Shown here piece after piece: positions 9,670-19,575 of a stretch of 64,000 nt of DNA. The stretch lies in NCBI GenBank assembly GCA_964035575.1, contig OZ037894.1, forward strand, positions 868,001 through 932,000. The letters run 5' to 3'. Every line of letters begins with the position of its first letter. Within the stretch, counting starts at the first letter, position 1. Under the pieces are notes generated by a model. It was not told the origin of the DNA, made no database searches, and worked only from the letters and a program-made list of their open reading frames with translations. Made by a program: the position numbers and the translations under genes. This DNA is from Rhynchopus sp. YZ270_cl-10. Lineage: Eukaryota > Euglenozoa > Diplonemea > Diplonemida > Diplonemidae.

Positions 9670-10008
9670 ATGGGATATACTCCGGACATGGATACCCACA
9701 CAGAATACACGGTTACCCAGACATCTGTCAGGCAATCACTGATTCACTTCACACAGGTCGGGCAGGCGCTGCCTGCCCATCCTCTTGTTCCTGTCTGCTA
9801 TCGATTCCAGGTTCAGAACGTTCCGACGTTTAGTCAAAATGCTTTGAGTGATGACTCCTTTTGGGATACACAAAACCACACCAAGCGCGATCGCTGCTTC
9901 GGCAACGTGTCGAAATCAGCAGCGTCACACAGCCCTGAGCCCCTCAAAGCTGGAGGTGATTTCTACTACCACAGCTGGTCTGTGAACACATTCACAGACC
10001 AGCTGTGA
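9670..10008 (+). CDS. Hypothetical ORF, 112 residues
   Basis: ATG at 9670 in context GACAATGGGA. The composition is protein-like (MGYTPDMDTHTEYTV; HTKRDRCFGNVSKSAASH), with balanced codon use unlike the repeats around it, but no family, signal peptide or membrane segment is recognised. The last codons and the stop lie in a perfect 16-bp hairpin (9971-10006). It lies inside the direct-repeat-bounded segment, so it may belong to a mobile element. It could equally be a chance ORF. Confidence 0.3.
   Translation: MGYTPDMDTHTEYTVTQTSVRQSLIHFTQVGQALPAHPLVPVCYRFQVQNVPTFSQNALSDDSFWDTQNHTKRDRCFGNVSKSAASHSPEPLKAGGDFYYHSWSVNTFTDQL
9971..10006. repeat. Perfect hairpin, 16-bp stem and 4-nt loop
   Basis: ACAGCTGGTCTGTGAA, loop CACA, then the exact reverse complement. 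It overlaps the end of the ORF at 9670. Such a perfect stem is unusual in this AT-rich intergenic context; it could be an RNA 3'-end structure or the end of an element. Confidence 0.7.
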
Positions 10009-10056
10009 AGCGGCAAAGAGTCGTTCAAGCTGGGATGCACAAGATAGAACGTGTGG

Positions 10057-10176
10057 TGTACCTGTGTACCTGTGTACCTGTGTACCTGTGTACCTGTGTA
10101 CCTGTGTACCTGTGTACCTGTGTACCTGTGTACCTGTGTACCTGTGTACCTGTGTACCTGTGTACCTGTGTACCTG
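10057..10176. repeat. Microsatellite (GTGTACCT)n, about 15 copies
   Basis: Perfect 8-bp period. A relative of the 7-bp GTGTACT and 9-bp GTGTATACT arrays found from 14.6 to 21.7 kb. Confidence 0.95.
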
Positions 10177-10761
10177 AAAATGGCTAAGTACTATCAAAAA
10201 ATGACCCACCCCCCCCGATATTGACAGGTCGCTGACAGGTCGTTGACTCATTTCCTATAGCACCAATAGTGCAGTTCATCCTCGGGTGTCTACACTAATA
10301 CAACCAAGTTTTCAAAAAACAGAAGCTTGTTTGTTTTCTTTGAGTACTCAATTAACCACAACAACCGTACTTCAGTTTAACACATTTTTTCACCTTTTTG
10401 TTTTCCCGGCTTTGAGCGCACAAAAGACCCGATCTTTTTTTTTTTTTGAAACCGATCGTTGTATAAAGGGGGGTGGGGGATAAAACAATTATCCCCCGTT
10501 TTTTCTCCCCCATTTTATTTTATTTTATCCCCCACTACAGTTATCCCCCACTTCCCACACCGCGTTTTTGGTGTGGATTTTCCTTGGGGATGGGGATATT
10601 CAGGTGGAAAAAAAGAGAGATATTTTTTTTTATCCCCCACTACAACTATCCCCCATTTTTTGAGAAGAAAAAACTGGCGATATTTTTTATTTTATCCGCC
10701 ATTCTACAGTTATCCCCCACTACAATTATCCCTCCCCCCCCTTTAAACTCTAACCACACCA

Positions 10762-10908
10762 ATGCGGTTGAAGGGCGTGTTGATGCCGCCTGAGGATAGT
10801 AAAATGGAGGACATTATCCCCACATCCTTTGATGAGGAAACGTTTACGGGCAGCAAGGAGGAGTGTGTGAAGAAGACCAGACCCACGATAAGAATAACGC
10901 TGTTGTAA
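10762..10908 (+). CDS. Short coding-like segment, possible first exon (48 codons)
   Basis: ATG at 10762 to TAA at 10906 reads MRLKGVLMPPEDSKM, DIIPTSFDEETFTG, KEECVKKTRPTIRI: charged, protein-like, in better codon context than the opposite-strand ORF. A GTAAGA donor-like site at 10905 overlaps the stop, so it may be an exon of a gene continued in the coding-like segments at 12173 and 12997. Pyrimidine-rich, C-rich sequence precedes it. Not recognised; exon joining not resolved. Confidence 0.3.
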   Translation: MRLKGVLMPPEDSKMEDIIPTSFDEETFTGSKEECVKKTRPTIRITLL

Positions 10909-11404
10909 GAAAATATGTGTAGCGCGTCAGATGCATCTTTTGCAATGTTACGTTGTACTCTGAAGAGGGGGAGGGGAATCCATTTTTTTTTTCTACACAC
11001 ACTACGTTGTGTCACGTTGTTCACCCATCTCCGCATCACCCCTACCCTGTCAGCAGGTGTGAAATAGTGTGTTAGTGTCAACGCATCAAACAAAGGGGGT
11101 GAGAACTTCAAAAAGTGACACTTTTTTAAAAATATTCGTGGATGCATCCTCGCTCGTTTTGAGGCATTGGAGTACAAGAGACGGAGGATTGTCGAGAACG
11201 AAGGAAAAAAAGATGGGGTGTTTTTTCAACTTTTCTCAAATTTTGCACTTCCCCAGGGGTGTCGCTAATTTTGGGGAAATTTTTGAAAAATCTGAAATCG
11301 GGGTGCAAAATTTGTTTTTTACGTGGGGACAGGGCGTTCGCTATCGCCATCGTTTTTTCCTGATCGTGGCGAAATGCCAAAACCCCCGAAATTTTCGTTT
11401 TTTT
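10909..11404. other. AT-rich intergenic region
   Basis: No gene seen; T- and A-rich runs. The reading frames on either strand have no protein-like composition. Confidence 0.4.
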
Positions 11405-12007
11405 ACTACCTACCCCCCCCCGTGTATATGTCCGGACCCATTTTGATGTGTATATGTCCGGGACTTTCTGAAAATTTTCCGGACATATACACAGGTACAG
11501 GTGTATATGTCCGTATGAGAGGTAAAAATATGCCTTAAGGTGTACCTCCGCGAGCGAAGCGAGCGGGAAAATTTTTAAGGTGTACCTCCGCGAGCGTAGC
11601 GAGCGGAAAATTTTTTGAAGGTGTACCTCCGCGAGCGCAGGGTTACGCGTTCTTTGTATGTACCTACGGCTTGTGACTCACCGGTGGCTACAAAGCTCTC
11701 AAGGCTGCACAGAGGAGGAGAGGCCTGGTGGCGGGATGGTTCACAACCGCCCCCTCTCGTATTTGACCCATTTTCCCCCTTCTTCAACCCCATCCCCCGA
11801 AAAACCCTCTCCGAAAACATGAGGGGAGATGCCCCGCCAACGCACCGGCCGGAAAGCTCGGAATGGGTTTTTGCCACTGTACACTGTATACACTGAACTG
11901 TGCATATGTCCGGGATGTGTATATGTCCGAAAACATGTGTATATGTCCGAGCCTCGGCCAACACGGACATATGCACAGGACATATACACGGGGGGGGGGT
12001 AGGTAGT
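11405..12007. mobile_element. MITE-like element with about 29-bp terminal inverted repeats
   Basis: The left end ACTACCTACCCCCCCCCGTG (11405-11433 with TATATGTCC) is matched by its inverse at 11978-12007. The motif GTGTATATGTCCG is repeated several times just inside both ends. The core has three copies of GGTGTACCTCCGCGAGCG followed by short GCGAGCG/CGCTCGC palindromes. No ORF, so non-autonomous. No clear target duplication. Confidence 0.6.
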
Positions 12008-12172
12008 GCTTAAAATAGGTCAAAAAAAAATTTCCCGCCGGAGAGAAGTTAGTTCGTGGGGTGAATCCCTGGTACTGAATGGTCAAAAAAAATTTGTGAT
12101 TTGCGCGTGATCCCTTCCCCAGCACAAGTGATATTACAGCTGAACTTTCCTGATACTAAAACCAGCAAAACG

Positions 12173-12262
12173 ATGGAGAATTTCATCAATCCCCCCTCAC
12201 TGAGGGTCTCTTTGTGTTGTTTAATCAAACAGATGTACAAGAGAGAGGCATCTGTCATATGA
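12173..12262 (+). CDS. Short coding-like segment, possible exon
   Basis: ATG at 12173 to TGA at 12260 encodes 29 residues (MENFINPPSLRVSLCC, LIKQMYKREASVI). Preceded by TACTAAAACCAG, which resembles a branch point and acceptor. Further protein-like sequence in another frame follows at 12370-12470 (GLRSERECWGNFLSRQAGL). Too short to be sure. Confidence 0.2.
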   Translation: MENFINPPSLRVSLCCLIKQMYKREASVI

Positions 12263-12610
12263 GACTTCATCCTTATTTTGATTATTTTCAACTCTCTGCC
12301 ATTGAAGATAGAGTTGACACGAGCAGTGACACCTTCTATAACAGGGGGTACGGTACACCTTCAGCAGACTGCAGGATTGAGGAGCGAGCGGGAGTGCTGG
12401 GGAAACTTCCTCTCACGGCAGGCGGGTTTGCGGATGATTTTGAGTACAGTGGACACCCCCTCTGCGACCCCCCCTCCGGGGGGGTCTACAGGTAGGTGGG
12501 GAGAAATCTCTCTCTTTTTTTTTTTTTTTCCCCTTTTTTTATTTATTTATTTTATTCAATTTGATAAAGTTTCTATGGAAAAAATGGCTGGGCGAGTAAT
12601 TTCAGGTTTT

Positions 12611-12638
12611 ACTTTATTTCACGGGCGTGAAATAAAGT
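12611..12638. repeat. Perfect palindrome ACTTTATTTCACG-GG-CGTGAAATAAAGT
   Basis: 13-bp arms and a 2-nt loop. The motif CGTGAAATAAAGT is also in the termini of the tyrosine-recombinase transposon (38243-38257) and in the foldback at 39661-39829. Confidence 0.85.
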
Positions 12639-12996
12639 ATTACACGTATTTTAGCCGTAAAAAGTCTGGCCGTGAAAATAAAGTAACATTATTTCACGCT
12701 CACGGCCAAAAGTGGGTTTTCCCATACAAATTCAAAAATCCACCCCCTTACAAAAAAATTTTTTGACCCTATTTTTGGTGCTCTAACGTGGAGTCTGACC
12801 CCCATGTCCAGATCTCAAAAATGCACGATGAGTCAAATAAAGCAACAGATTTCATGTTTTGAGTAGTTGTGGTAATGTGGTCTAATTTTTGCTTAGGGGG
12901 CTACTCTTCAGGGGGGTCTACTATTTGACCCCCCAGTAATAGTATTGGTAGAAAACACGGTGCATACAACTTTGTCCTTGTTTCTTCACAACAACT

Positions 12997-13173
12997 ATGG
13001 GGAGGAAGCCGAAGACGTGGGTGATGAGGAACACGGAGGTCAGCATAAAGGAAGAGGCAGACACTGCAATGGATACCACGCTCGCAACAGCTTCATCAAC
13101 CGCACACGAGAAGGAGTACATGAAGTGTTGCAAATATGTCCGAGTCAAAGAGAACATAAAGAGTGCAGCCTAG
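12997..13173 (+). CDS. Short coding-like ORF, 58 residues
   Basis: ATG at 12997 to TAG at 13171 reads MGRKPKTWVMRNTEVS, KEEADTAMDTTLATAS, HEKEYMKCCKYVRVKE: Lys/Glu-rich and clearly protein-like in an otherwise AT-rich region. It could be a small gene or the last exon of a gene including the segment at 10762. The hydrophobic frame on the opposite strand (12921-13157) is probably its shadow. No family recognised. Confidence 0.35.
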   Translation: MGRKPKTWVMRNTEVSIKEEADTAMDTTLATASSTAHEKEYMKCCKYVRVKENIKSAA

Positions 13174-13417
13174 CTCCTCTGCACCAACATGTGAGATGTT
13201 CACATCGCACATGTATAGTACTTTAAACACCTACATGATACGGGGTCAGGGAGTATTTTTAAAATGGGGGTATTTTTCTGTAGTACCTACCCCCCACCCA
13301 CCCTCTGCCTCGCAAACACCACTCACCACGGGTTTATTATGACACACCACGTTTTCTCCTTCACACGTTCATCCATTTTTTCCATCTCAACTTTATCAAA
13401 TTTTGAATAAAATTACG
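13174..13417. other. Intergenic region
   Basis: No gene. TAGTACCTACCCCCCACCC at about 13282 resembles the terminus of the MITE at 11405. Confidence 0.4.
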
Positions 13418-13564
13418 TATTAAATGAAAATCAGGCAGATTTTCACTTGTGGGTGACTTTTTCACTCGTTTCTATTACTCCACTCGCTTCGCTCGTGAAG
13501 TAAACCTCACTCGTGAAAAAGTCACCCACGCGTGAAAATCAAGCGATCTGATTTTCATTTAATA
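13418..13564. repeat. Foldback element, about 147 bp
   Basis: Arms TATTAAATGAAAATCAG at 13418 and CTGATTTTCATTTAATA ending 13564 pair almost throughout, including GTGGGTGACTTTTTCACTCG with its inverse. The centre is CTCGCTTCGCTCG. Size and layout resemble the foldback at 39661. Confidence 0.8.
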
Positions 13565-14039
13565 AATAGTCATATTTATACAGGGTTTCGCCCCGGTGGG
13601 GCGAAGCCCTGGGGCGAAATAAAATGTCATTTTTTCAGGAAAAGATTTTTTTACTGGGGGGGGGCGAATAAGAGATGTGGCATCTCTTATTAGGCGAACG
13701 GACGAGCCAGAAATAAAAAAAAAATTTTGGGGGAAAAAAAGCAAAAAGACATTTTCGCCGGAGGCAAAAAAAATATTTTGACCACTTTTTGCCAGACCGG
13801 GTAGACAGGGTAAAATTTCAAAAAAAAATTTCAAGATAAAACCCTGGCGCATGCAAAAAAAAAAAAAAAAAATACCCCCAAAATCTCAACCTGATCTCTT
13901 ATTCGGCCCTGATCTCTTATTCACCCCTGATCTCTTATTCGCCCCCCCCCCAGTAACGAAAAAAAATATTTTTCGCCCCGGGGCGAACGCCCTGCGTGGG
14001 GATTTTTTTTCCATTACCAGGGGGCGAAAAAACAGTGTT
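13565..14039. other. Intergenic region with GGGGCGAA/TTCGCCCC repeats
   Basis: No gene. Short inverted and direct copies of TTCGCCCC, GGGGCGAA and GATCTCTTATTCGCCC between poly-A and poly-T runs. Confidence 0.5.
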
Positions 14040-14365
14040 TTGTGGCATTTCCGAGCCAATCCCAGGCTGTGGTGGGGGATATACGGAAAAATGGACAAAC
14101 TTTTAGTGACTTAAATTTTCACAAAATATGAACCCATACTCTTAAACATGGGTCATTTTCAGGTCTGAAAACCCAAATTCAGATGAAATTGTGGTGTTTT
14201 TAACACCACTGAACAGTAGGTAGCGCCGCAGGCGCACGGTACCCAACTTTTGTCTTTTTCTTTTTCCCTTTTCTCTGCGTTCTTTTGATTGTGCGAGCCG
14301 ATTGCTCTCCACGGTGGGGTCACATGTGTGCGCTAAAATACGCTAAAGTACCCTTACTATGAAGT
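14040..14365 (+). repeat. Dispersed repeat B, copy 1
   Basis: Shares with 15045-15332 most of about 290 bp, including GATGAAATTGTGGTGTT, GTAGCGCCGCAGGCGCACGG and GAGCCGATTGCTCTCCACGG. The head (GAAAAATGGACAAACTTTT) resembles part of repeat A, so A and B may be related modules. Confidence 0.8.
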
Positions 14366-14573
14366 GTGAGATTCTCTGGTTTTAGCAAGGAAACCCTTAC
14401 AAGCATGTTCCCAGATTGGAGCGTTTTCCGGGGGGGTGAATCGCGCTTAATCGGGTGTCATCGGCCGTCATCGGGCGTCATCGGGCGTAATCCTGAGTAA
14501 TCGTGCATAATCGTGCATAATCGGGAATCATCGTGCTAGGGGAAATTTTTTTTTTCCTCGGTGAAATCCTTGG
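14366..14573. other. Field of TCATCGGGCG short repeats
   Basis: 14450-14535 has about eight degenerate 10-mers of type TCATCGGGCG/TAATCGTGCA; similar 10-mers return at 14910-14955 on the other side of the microsatellite. Confidence 0.6.
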
Positions 14574-14675
14574 TGAAGCTTTTAAACACCGGCATTTGCA
14601 TTTTCGGAATCCGTCCGGCCAGTGGTGGGGTCAATTTGCCGAAATGGACAAGTTCTCGTTTTTGGTCAATTTTCG
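14574..14675 (-). repeat. Dispersed repeat A next to microsatellite (copy 1, inverted)
   Basis: About 100 bp, read on the minus strand as AAATTGACCAAAAACGAG, ACTTGTCCATTTCGGCAAAT, CCACCACTGGCCGGACGG, AAATGCAAATGCCGGTGTTT. The same sequence lies at 18753, 20350, 21660 and in divergent form at 35238. In four of the five copies the same end abuts a GTGTA-type microsatellite. Confidence 0.85.
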
Positions 14676-14887
14676 CAGTATACACAGTATACACAGCATA
14701 CACAGTATACACAGTATACACAGTATACACAGTATACACAGTATACACAGTATACACAGTATACACAGTATACACAGTATACACAGTATACACAGTATAC
14801 ACAGTATACACAGTATACACAGTATACACAGTATACACAGTATACACAGTATACACAGTATACACAGTATACACAGTATACATAGTA
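14676..14887. repeat. Microsatellite (CAGTATACA)n, about 23 copies
   Basis: 9-bp period, near perfect, directly abutting repeat A. It is open in all frames; the long Tyr/Thr/Ile/His frames in it are artefacts. Confidence 0.95.
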
Positions 14888-15044
14888 CCCAAAAAAGAAA
14901 AAAACGTAATCGTGCTGTCATCGGCCGTCATCGTGCGTCATCGGGCGTCATCCCACAGACCCTAAAACGCTCCACAGATCACGAAAAAAGGGGAGGCGTT
15001 TTTGTTGATTGCATCGTCCGATGCGGTGCAATTGCAGAAAGTGA

Positions 15045-15332
15045 TGGGGTCATTTTGGAAAAATGGACGAGTTTTTGGTATTTAAGTTTGTGTGTGCACT
15101 TTTCGAGACTGCCGATTCTCGTAAACAAGGGTCATGTTCAAGTCTGAAAACACAGCTTCAGATGAAATTGTGGTGTTCTTGACTGAGAACGGTAGCGCCG
15201 CAGGCGCACGGTACCCAACTTTTGTCTTTTTATTTTCCTTTTTCTCTGCGTTCTTTTGATTGCGCGAGCCGATTGCTCTCCACGGTGGGGTCACATGTGT
15301 GCGCAAAAACACGCTATGGTACCCTTACTAAG
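15045..15332 (+). repeat. Dispersed repeat B, copy 2
   Basis: Direct copy of 14040-14365, about 1 kb away. The pair brackets repeat A, its microsatellite and the TCATCGGGCG fields. Confidence 0.8.
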
Positions 15333-15684
15333 GAAACCCCGGTTTGCAAAAAAAAAGGGTAAGGAAGGGTAAGGTAAATCTGGAAATCCTACCCAAAAAA
15401 AAAAAAAATCTTCGCGGGGTGAGGGCGGCACCTGGGGATTTTCCCTGACCCCCAAAAACCTCCTTTTTGGAACGTTCTGACACAACCGAGTTCACGGTGG
15501 CCTCTCACTTAAAAAAAGAACAAGTTGTTAACACATTAAACCCACCCTGTATTAGGTGCAAATTTTTTTTTTCCTACACAGATTTTACTAGGGGTGCAAA
15601 TTTTTTTTTTGGTTTTGAAAAAGTCGGGACCCTGGACCCGAATTAGCGACACCCCTGGCACTTCCCTCAAAAAAAATTTTTTTA
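15333..15684. other. Intergenic region
   Basis: No gene; poly-A and poly-T runs and GC-poor sequence. ATTAGCGACACCCCTGG at about 15640 is the inverse of CCAGGGGTGTCGCTAAT at about 11252. Confidence 0.45.
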
Positions 15685-15712
15685 CCCCCCCCTTCCCTCC
15701 CCCCTCCCCCAG
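15685..15712 (+). promoter_or_regulatory. Strong SL trans-splice acceptor
   Basis: An uninterrupted C/T tract (CCCCCCCTTCCCTCC...CCCCCAG) ends at the AG 15711-15712, 44 nt before the ATG at 15757. This is the clearest acceptor in the window. Confidence 0.6.
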
Positions 15713-15756
15713 GATAACGCACACAAAGACAAATACCCTTTTTTTTTGCTACTAAA

Positions 15757-16374
15757 ATGGACCATCTGTTCAGCATGATCCTGGCTGGCATCACCTTTGT
15801 CAGCTTTATCTTCTTTATCTGCATTGCTGCTGTCGACTCGACCGTTGCCTCTGGGAGTGATGGCGGGATGGGTATTTTTACTGACAGTGACGGTATGTGC
15901 GATGCCTTCTTGGGGATGAAAAGGTCGCTTGGCGCATTTGTGATCTTCGGAATGCTTTTGTGCATCTTCTGCATTGTGATCCACGTTATTATTATTGCGA
16001 ACAAGGGGGACATTCTGCCGGACGCACTGAAGAACGGAGTGAAGTGGGTGCACTCGATGATTGCAGGAAACGGGCTTCTGATGGGGATTATCTTCATCGT
16101 TTTCTACTCAGCGACGTTTGGTGGGTGCGTTAACATTATCGTTGGGGGCGACGACATGGCCCTTGCTGACATTTCCGGTGTCAGCATCGGTTCTGGGTGC
16201 TTCCTCGCGTTCACTGTCATGATCCTTGAGATTGTCGCAACCGTGCTTGCACCCAAGGAAGACCCCACCCCTTCCTCCACCTCCTCAGCTTCCTTCCAGG
16301 GAGGAAACAACGGAGCAGGAGGAGGAGGAAACGACAGCAACTACCAGGAGATGAACCACGGTGGAAACATCTAA
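15757..16374 (+). CDS. Four-span membrane protein, amastin-like topology
   Basis: 205 residues. Four hydrophobic segments at about 5-25, 58-81, 101-119 and 144-165. The first loop (26-57) holds one Cys (MCDAFLG) and acidic/Gly residues. The C-tail (166-205) is Ser/Gly/Asn-rich with GGNNGAGGGGND and is probably cytoplasmic. Size and four-span layout fit the amastin/claudin-like tetraspan class that is expanded in kinetoplastids, but the amastin signature is not evident, so family membership is a guess. It probably lies in the plasma or an internal membrane. The start is chosen at the first ATG after the strong acceptor. Confidence 0.75.
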   Translation: MDHLFSMILAGITFVSFIFFICIAAVDSTVASGSDGGMGIFTDSDGMCDAFLGMKRSLGAFVIFGMLLCIFCIVIHVIIIANKGDILPDALKNGVKWVHSMIAGNGLLMGIIFIVFYSATFGGCVNIIVGGDDMALADISGVSIGSGCFLAFTVMILEIVATVLAPKEDPTPSSTSSASFQGGNNGAGGGGNDSNYQEMNHGGNI

Positions 16375-17151
16375 AAAAAAAAGTAATGAAAACAACAAAG
16401 TGAGAACATGAGGGGAGGGAGAGAGAAAAGAGAGGGGGAGGAAATTCCATTTTTTTTCTTTAAAAAGGACACTTTCAATTTCCTTGCCCTCAGAAAATAA
16501 AATAAAAAAAGCAAATGTATTGAGAGACGTTGAGTACAAAAAAAAAATCTTTATGCTGGTGTAAAGAAGCAATTGTCAACCAGTGATGTATATAGGTATC
16601 TGTATGTGGGACCAAATCCCACAAAAAACCGGAAAAAAAAAAAAAAACTATAGAATTTCGGGCAGGGCATATCCTAAGTCTGTACCCGGTACCCGCGGGT
16701 TTTTGAAAAAAAGTGCGCCCCTTTTTTTTGCACGGCTATAAGGTCCCACGTTGCCCCTTTTTTTTGCACGAGGGGTCTAGGGGGTCTGAGGGGAAACCTA
16801 CTTGACAAAAGTGCCCGTAAAAAAAATATTTGGAAAGATCTGGTGCGAAACAGTCCAAAAACACCATTTTCGGTGGGAAAAAATTCACCCCCTATGGGGT
16901 GGCCCGTGGTCGCAGCGAAGTGTCGTTTCTAGTTTTTTGTGTACCTGTGTACTGTGTACTGTATATTTGGGTTTGCAAATCCTTAACACTCGCAAACCCC
17001 TGTGTGTGGGTTTTTGGGTGGTTTTTGCCCACAAACGGCTTTGTCGTTTTTGGGTGTGAAAACGTGGGTTGTGTGACAAGGCAAAGGGCACGTGTGCACG
17101 ACCGTGTCCCGACATGAAAATGGGAATTAAAAACAAATCTACTTTTTCCTT
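16375..17151. other. Intergenic region after the four-span gene
   Basis: No gene seen. GGGCATATCCTAA at about 16664 recurs inverted at about 21855 (TTAGGATATGCCC), and GCCCCTTTTTTTTGCAC occurs at about 16717, 16754 and 21801, so pieces of one repeat flank the microsatellite field. Confidence 0.5.
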
Positions 17152-17630
17152 TGTACTGTGTACTGTGTACTGTGTACTGTGTACTGTGTACTGTGTACTG
17201 TGTACTGTGTACTGTGTACTGTGTACTGTGTACTGTGTACTGTGTACTGTGTACTGTGTACTGTGTACTGTGTACTGTGTACTGTGTACTGTGTACTGTG
17301 TACTGTGTACTGTGTACTGTGTACTGTGTACTGTGTACTGTGTACTGTGTACTGTGTACTGTGTACTGTGTACTGTGTACTGTGTACTGTGTACTGTGTA
17401 CTGTGTACTGTGTACTGTGTACTGTGTACTGTGTACTGTGTACTGTGTACTGTGTACTGTGTACTGTGTACTGTGTACTGTGTACTGTGTACTGTGTACT
17501 GTGTACTGTGTACTGTGTACTGTGTACTGTGTACTGTGTACTGTGTACTGTGTACTGTGTACTGTGTACTGTGTACTGTGTACTGTGTACTGTGTACTGT
17601 GTACTGTGTACTGTGTACTGTGTACTGTGT
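17152..17630. repeat. Microsatellite (GTGTACT)n, about 68 copies
   Basis: Perfect 7-bp period over almost 480 bp. Open in all six frames by construction; not coding. Confidence 0.95.
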
Positions 17631-18490
17631 ATGGGGTGGCCCGTGGGCGCGGCTGAAATTGTGTTCTTTTTTTTAGGAGAAAATCACAAGAGGTCGCAAC
17701 AGAATCACAAAAAATCTTGTGATTATTTGTGATTATTTGTGATTTTTTTTTTACTGTCGTGATTATTTGTACCGTTTTTTCACCCACCCAACCGGACCCA
17801 ACACAGCCCATCTAAACCCACTTGGGGTCAATTATACCCAATTATACCCAAGTACAGCCCAATTTTGCCCAATTACGCCCAATTACGCCCAATTACAGCC
17901 CAATTACAACCAATTACACCCAGTCACACCACTAGTACAACTCAGGTGTTTTTGAGGGGGGCTTACCAGGGGGTGACCTGTTTTGCTTGCTCACACGGTG
18001 GGGTCCAGCCTCTGAGCGGTCAAACGGGACTACTCAACTAGAGGGTGTGACGACACCCGCTTTTCGGGTGTGGCACCGAAAAGTGGGAACGCCTATGGCG
18101 GGCGGGTTTTGGTAACCGGACAGGGGACTGCATGCCTTCCAGATATTTTGTGGCACTACATGCCCACTCAGCCTTCTTCCTCGTAACGCACGTACATAGG
18201 TCATTTTTACCTTGTAAAATTGAAACACTGGGGGCATGCTTCCCAGCACACATCAGCACATAGAAAACCGGTAAAAATACATGTATCTGTGGTGGTCAAT
18301 AGTACAAAATTCCTTCGCCAATGCATTATTTGGGTATTTGTTATACCTGGAGAATATAGTCAGACCACTCTTCAGACCACCTGGCGTTTACCCCAATGAT
18401 AACACTTTTTCATACTATTTTTGACCGTGGAGTTTGTGTATCGGTACAGGTGATGGTTTTCGGAAGTTGGCTTTGGCAATCAGGTGGTTT
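17631..18490. other. Intergenic region
   Basis: No gene. TTGTGATTATTTGTGATT units at 17715-17770 and CCCAATTACGCCCAATTAC units at 17825-17925; both types recur at 19080-19575. Confidence 0.5.
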
Positions 18491-18752
18491 GTGTACTGTG
18501 TACTGTGTACTGTGTACTGTGTACTGTGTACTGTGTACTGTGTACTGTGTACTGTGTACTGTGTACTGTGTACTGTGTACTGTGTACTGTGTACTGTGTA
18601 CTGTGTACTGTGTACTGTGTACTGTGTACTGTGTACTGTGTACTGTGTACTGTGTACTGTGTACTGTGTACTGTGTACTGTGTACTGTGTACTGTGTACT
18701 GTGTACTGTGTACTGTGTACTGTGTACTGTGTACTGTGTACTGTGTACTGTG
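18491..18752. repeat. Microsatellite (GTGTACT)n, about 37 copies
   Basis: Perfect 7-bp period ending directly at repeat A. Confidence 0.95.
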
Positions 18753-18846
18753 CGGAAATTGACCAAAAACGAGAACTTGTCCATTTCGTCAAATTGACCC
18801 CACCACTGGCCGGACGGATTCCGAAAGTGCAAATGCCGCTGTTTAA
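18753..18846 (+). repeat. Dispersed repeat A, copy 2
   Basis: GGAAATTGACCAAAAACGAG to AATGCCGCTGTTTAAAAGC; only a few differences from the copies at 20350 and 21660. Confidence 0.85.
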
Positions 18847-19154
18847 AAGCAGTGGGTTTACGCCATTTCTTGCAGGTCAAATGGGGGAAACGGTACATGT
18901 GTCCTCCATTCTCGCATTAGGTGCAGCATTTGTGACCACTCACCAAGGCATCTTTTTCATCGCCGTTTTCGATTTTATATTGATTTGTAGGGAAACAGCA
19001 CAGAAGTGGGCAAATTTGGGGGTGTGGGGACCGAAAAGCAAGTCAAAAGTGCAAAAAACGGCAAAAAACGGCATTTTTGCCCAATTTCACCCAATTACGC
19101 CCAATTACAGCCCAATTACACCCAATTACAGCCCACCGACACCCGGAAAAAACG

Positions 19155-19575
19155 GTACATTATTTGTGACTTTTTGTGATTTTTTTTTTGATTGTTGTGA
19201 TTTTTGGTGATTATTTGTGATTTTTGGTGATTTTTGGTGATTTTTTTTTTATTGCCGTGATTATTTTGTGACTTTTTGTGATTATTTTTTTGATTGTTGT
19301 GATTTTTGGTGATTATTTGTGATTATTTGTGATTTTTTGTGATTTTTTTTTTGATTGTTGTGATTTTTGGTGATCATTTGTGATTTTTTGTGATTTTTTT
19401 TTTGATTGCCGTGATTATTTGTGACTTTTTGTGATTATTTGTGATTTTTTTTTATTGTTGTGATTTTTGGTGATTTTTGGTGATTTTTTGTGATTTTTTT
19501 TTATATTGCCGTGATAATTTACTATTATTTTTTTTGTGATTTTTTGTGATTTTTTGTGATTTTTTTTTTATATTT
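19155..19575. repeat. Degenerate TTTTTGTGATTATTTGTGA repeat field
   Basis: About forty imperfect 8-10-bp units of type GTGATTTTT and GTGATTATTT. No gene. Confidence 0.8.

Larger units (their letters stand above)
9182..10245. repeat. Segment bounded by a 30-bp direct repeat
   Basis: CGATATTGACAGGTCGCTGA and its next ten bases occur identically at 9182-9211 and 10216-10245, each beside a G or C homopolymer. The bounded 1.0 kb holds the short-repeat field, a 112-codon ORF, a perfect hairpin and an 8-bp microsatellite. It could be a mobile element or a rearranged block; no termini of known type. Confidence 0.5.

Noticed and set aside
10743-11177. Minus-strand ORF of 144 codons
   Set aside because: Overlaps the charged plus-strand segment at 10762 and otherwise reads A/T-rich sequence; no family features.
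12921-13157. Hydrophobic minus-strand ORF of 78 codons
   Set aside because: Opposite to a better, charged plus-strand frame (12997-13173); hydrophobic shadows of Lys/Glu-rich genes are common.
17069-17811. Long ORFs in all frames of the 7- and 9-bp microsatellites (also at 14.5, 18.4, 20.0, 20.6 and 21.2 kb)
   Set aside because: A stop-free repeat unit whose length is not a multiple of three gives open frames by construction; the products are simple peptides without any gene context.
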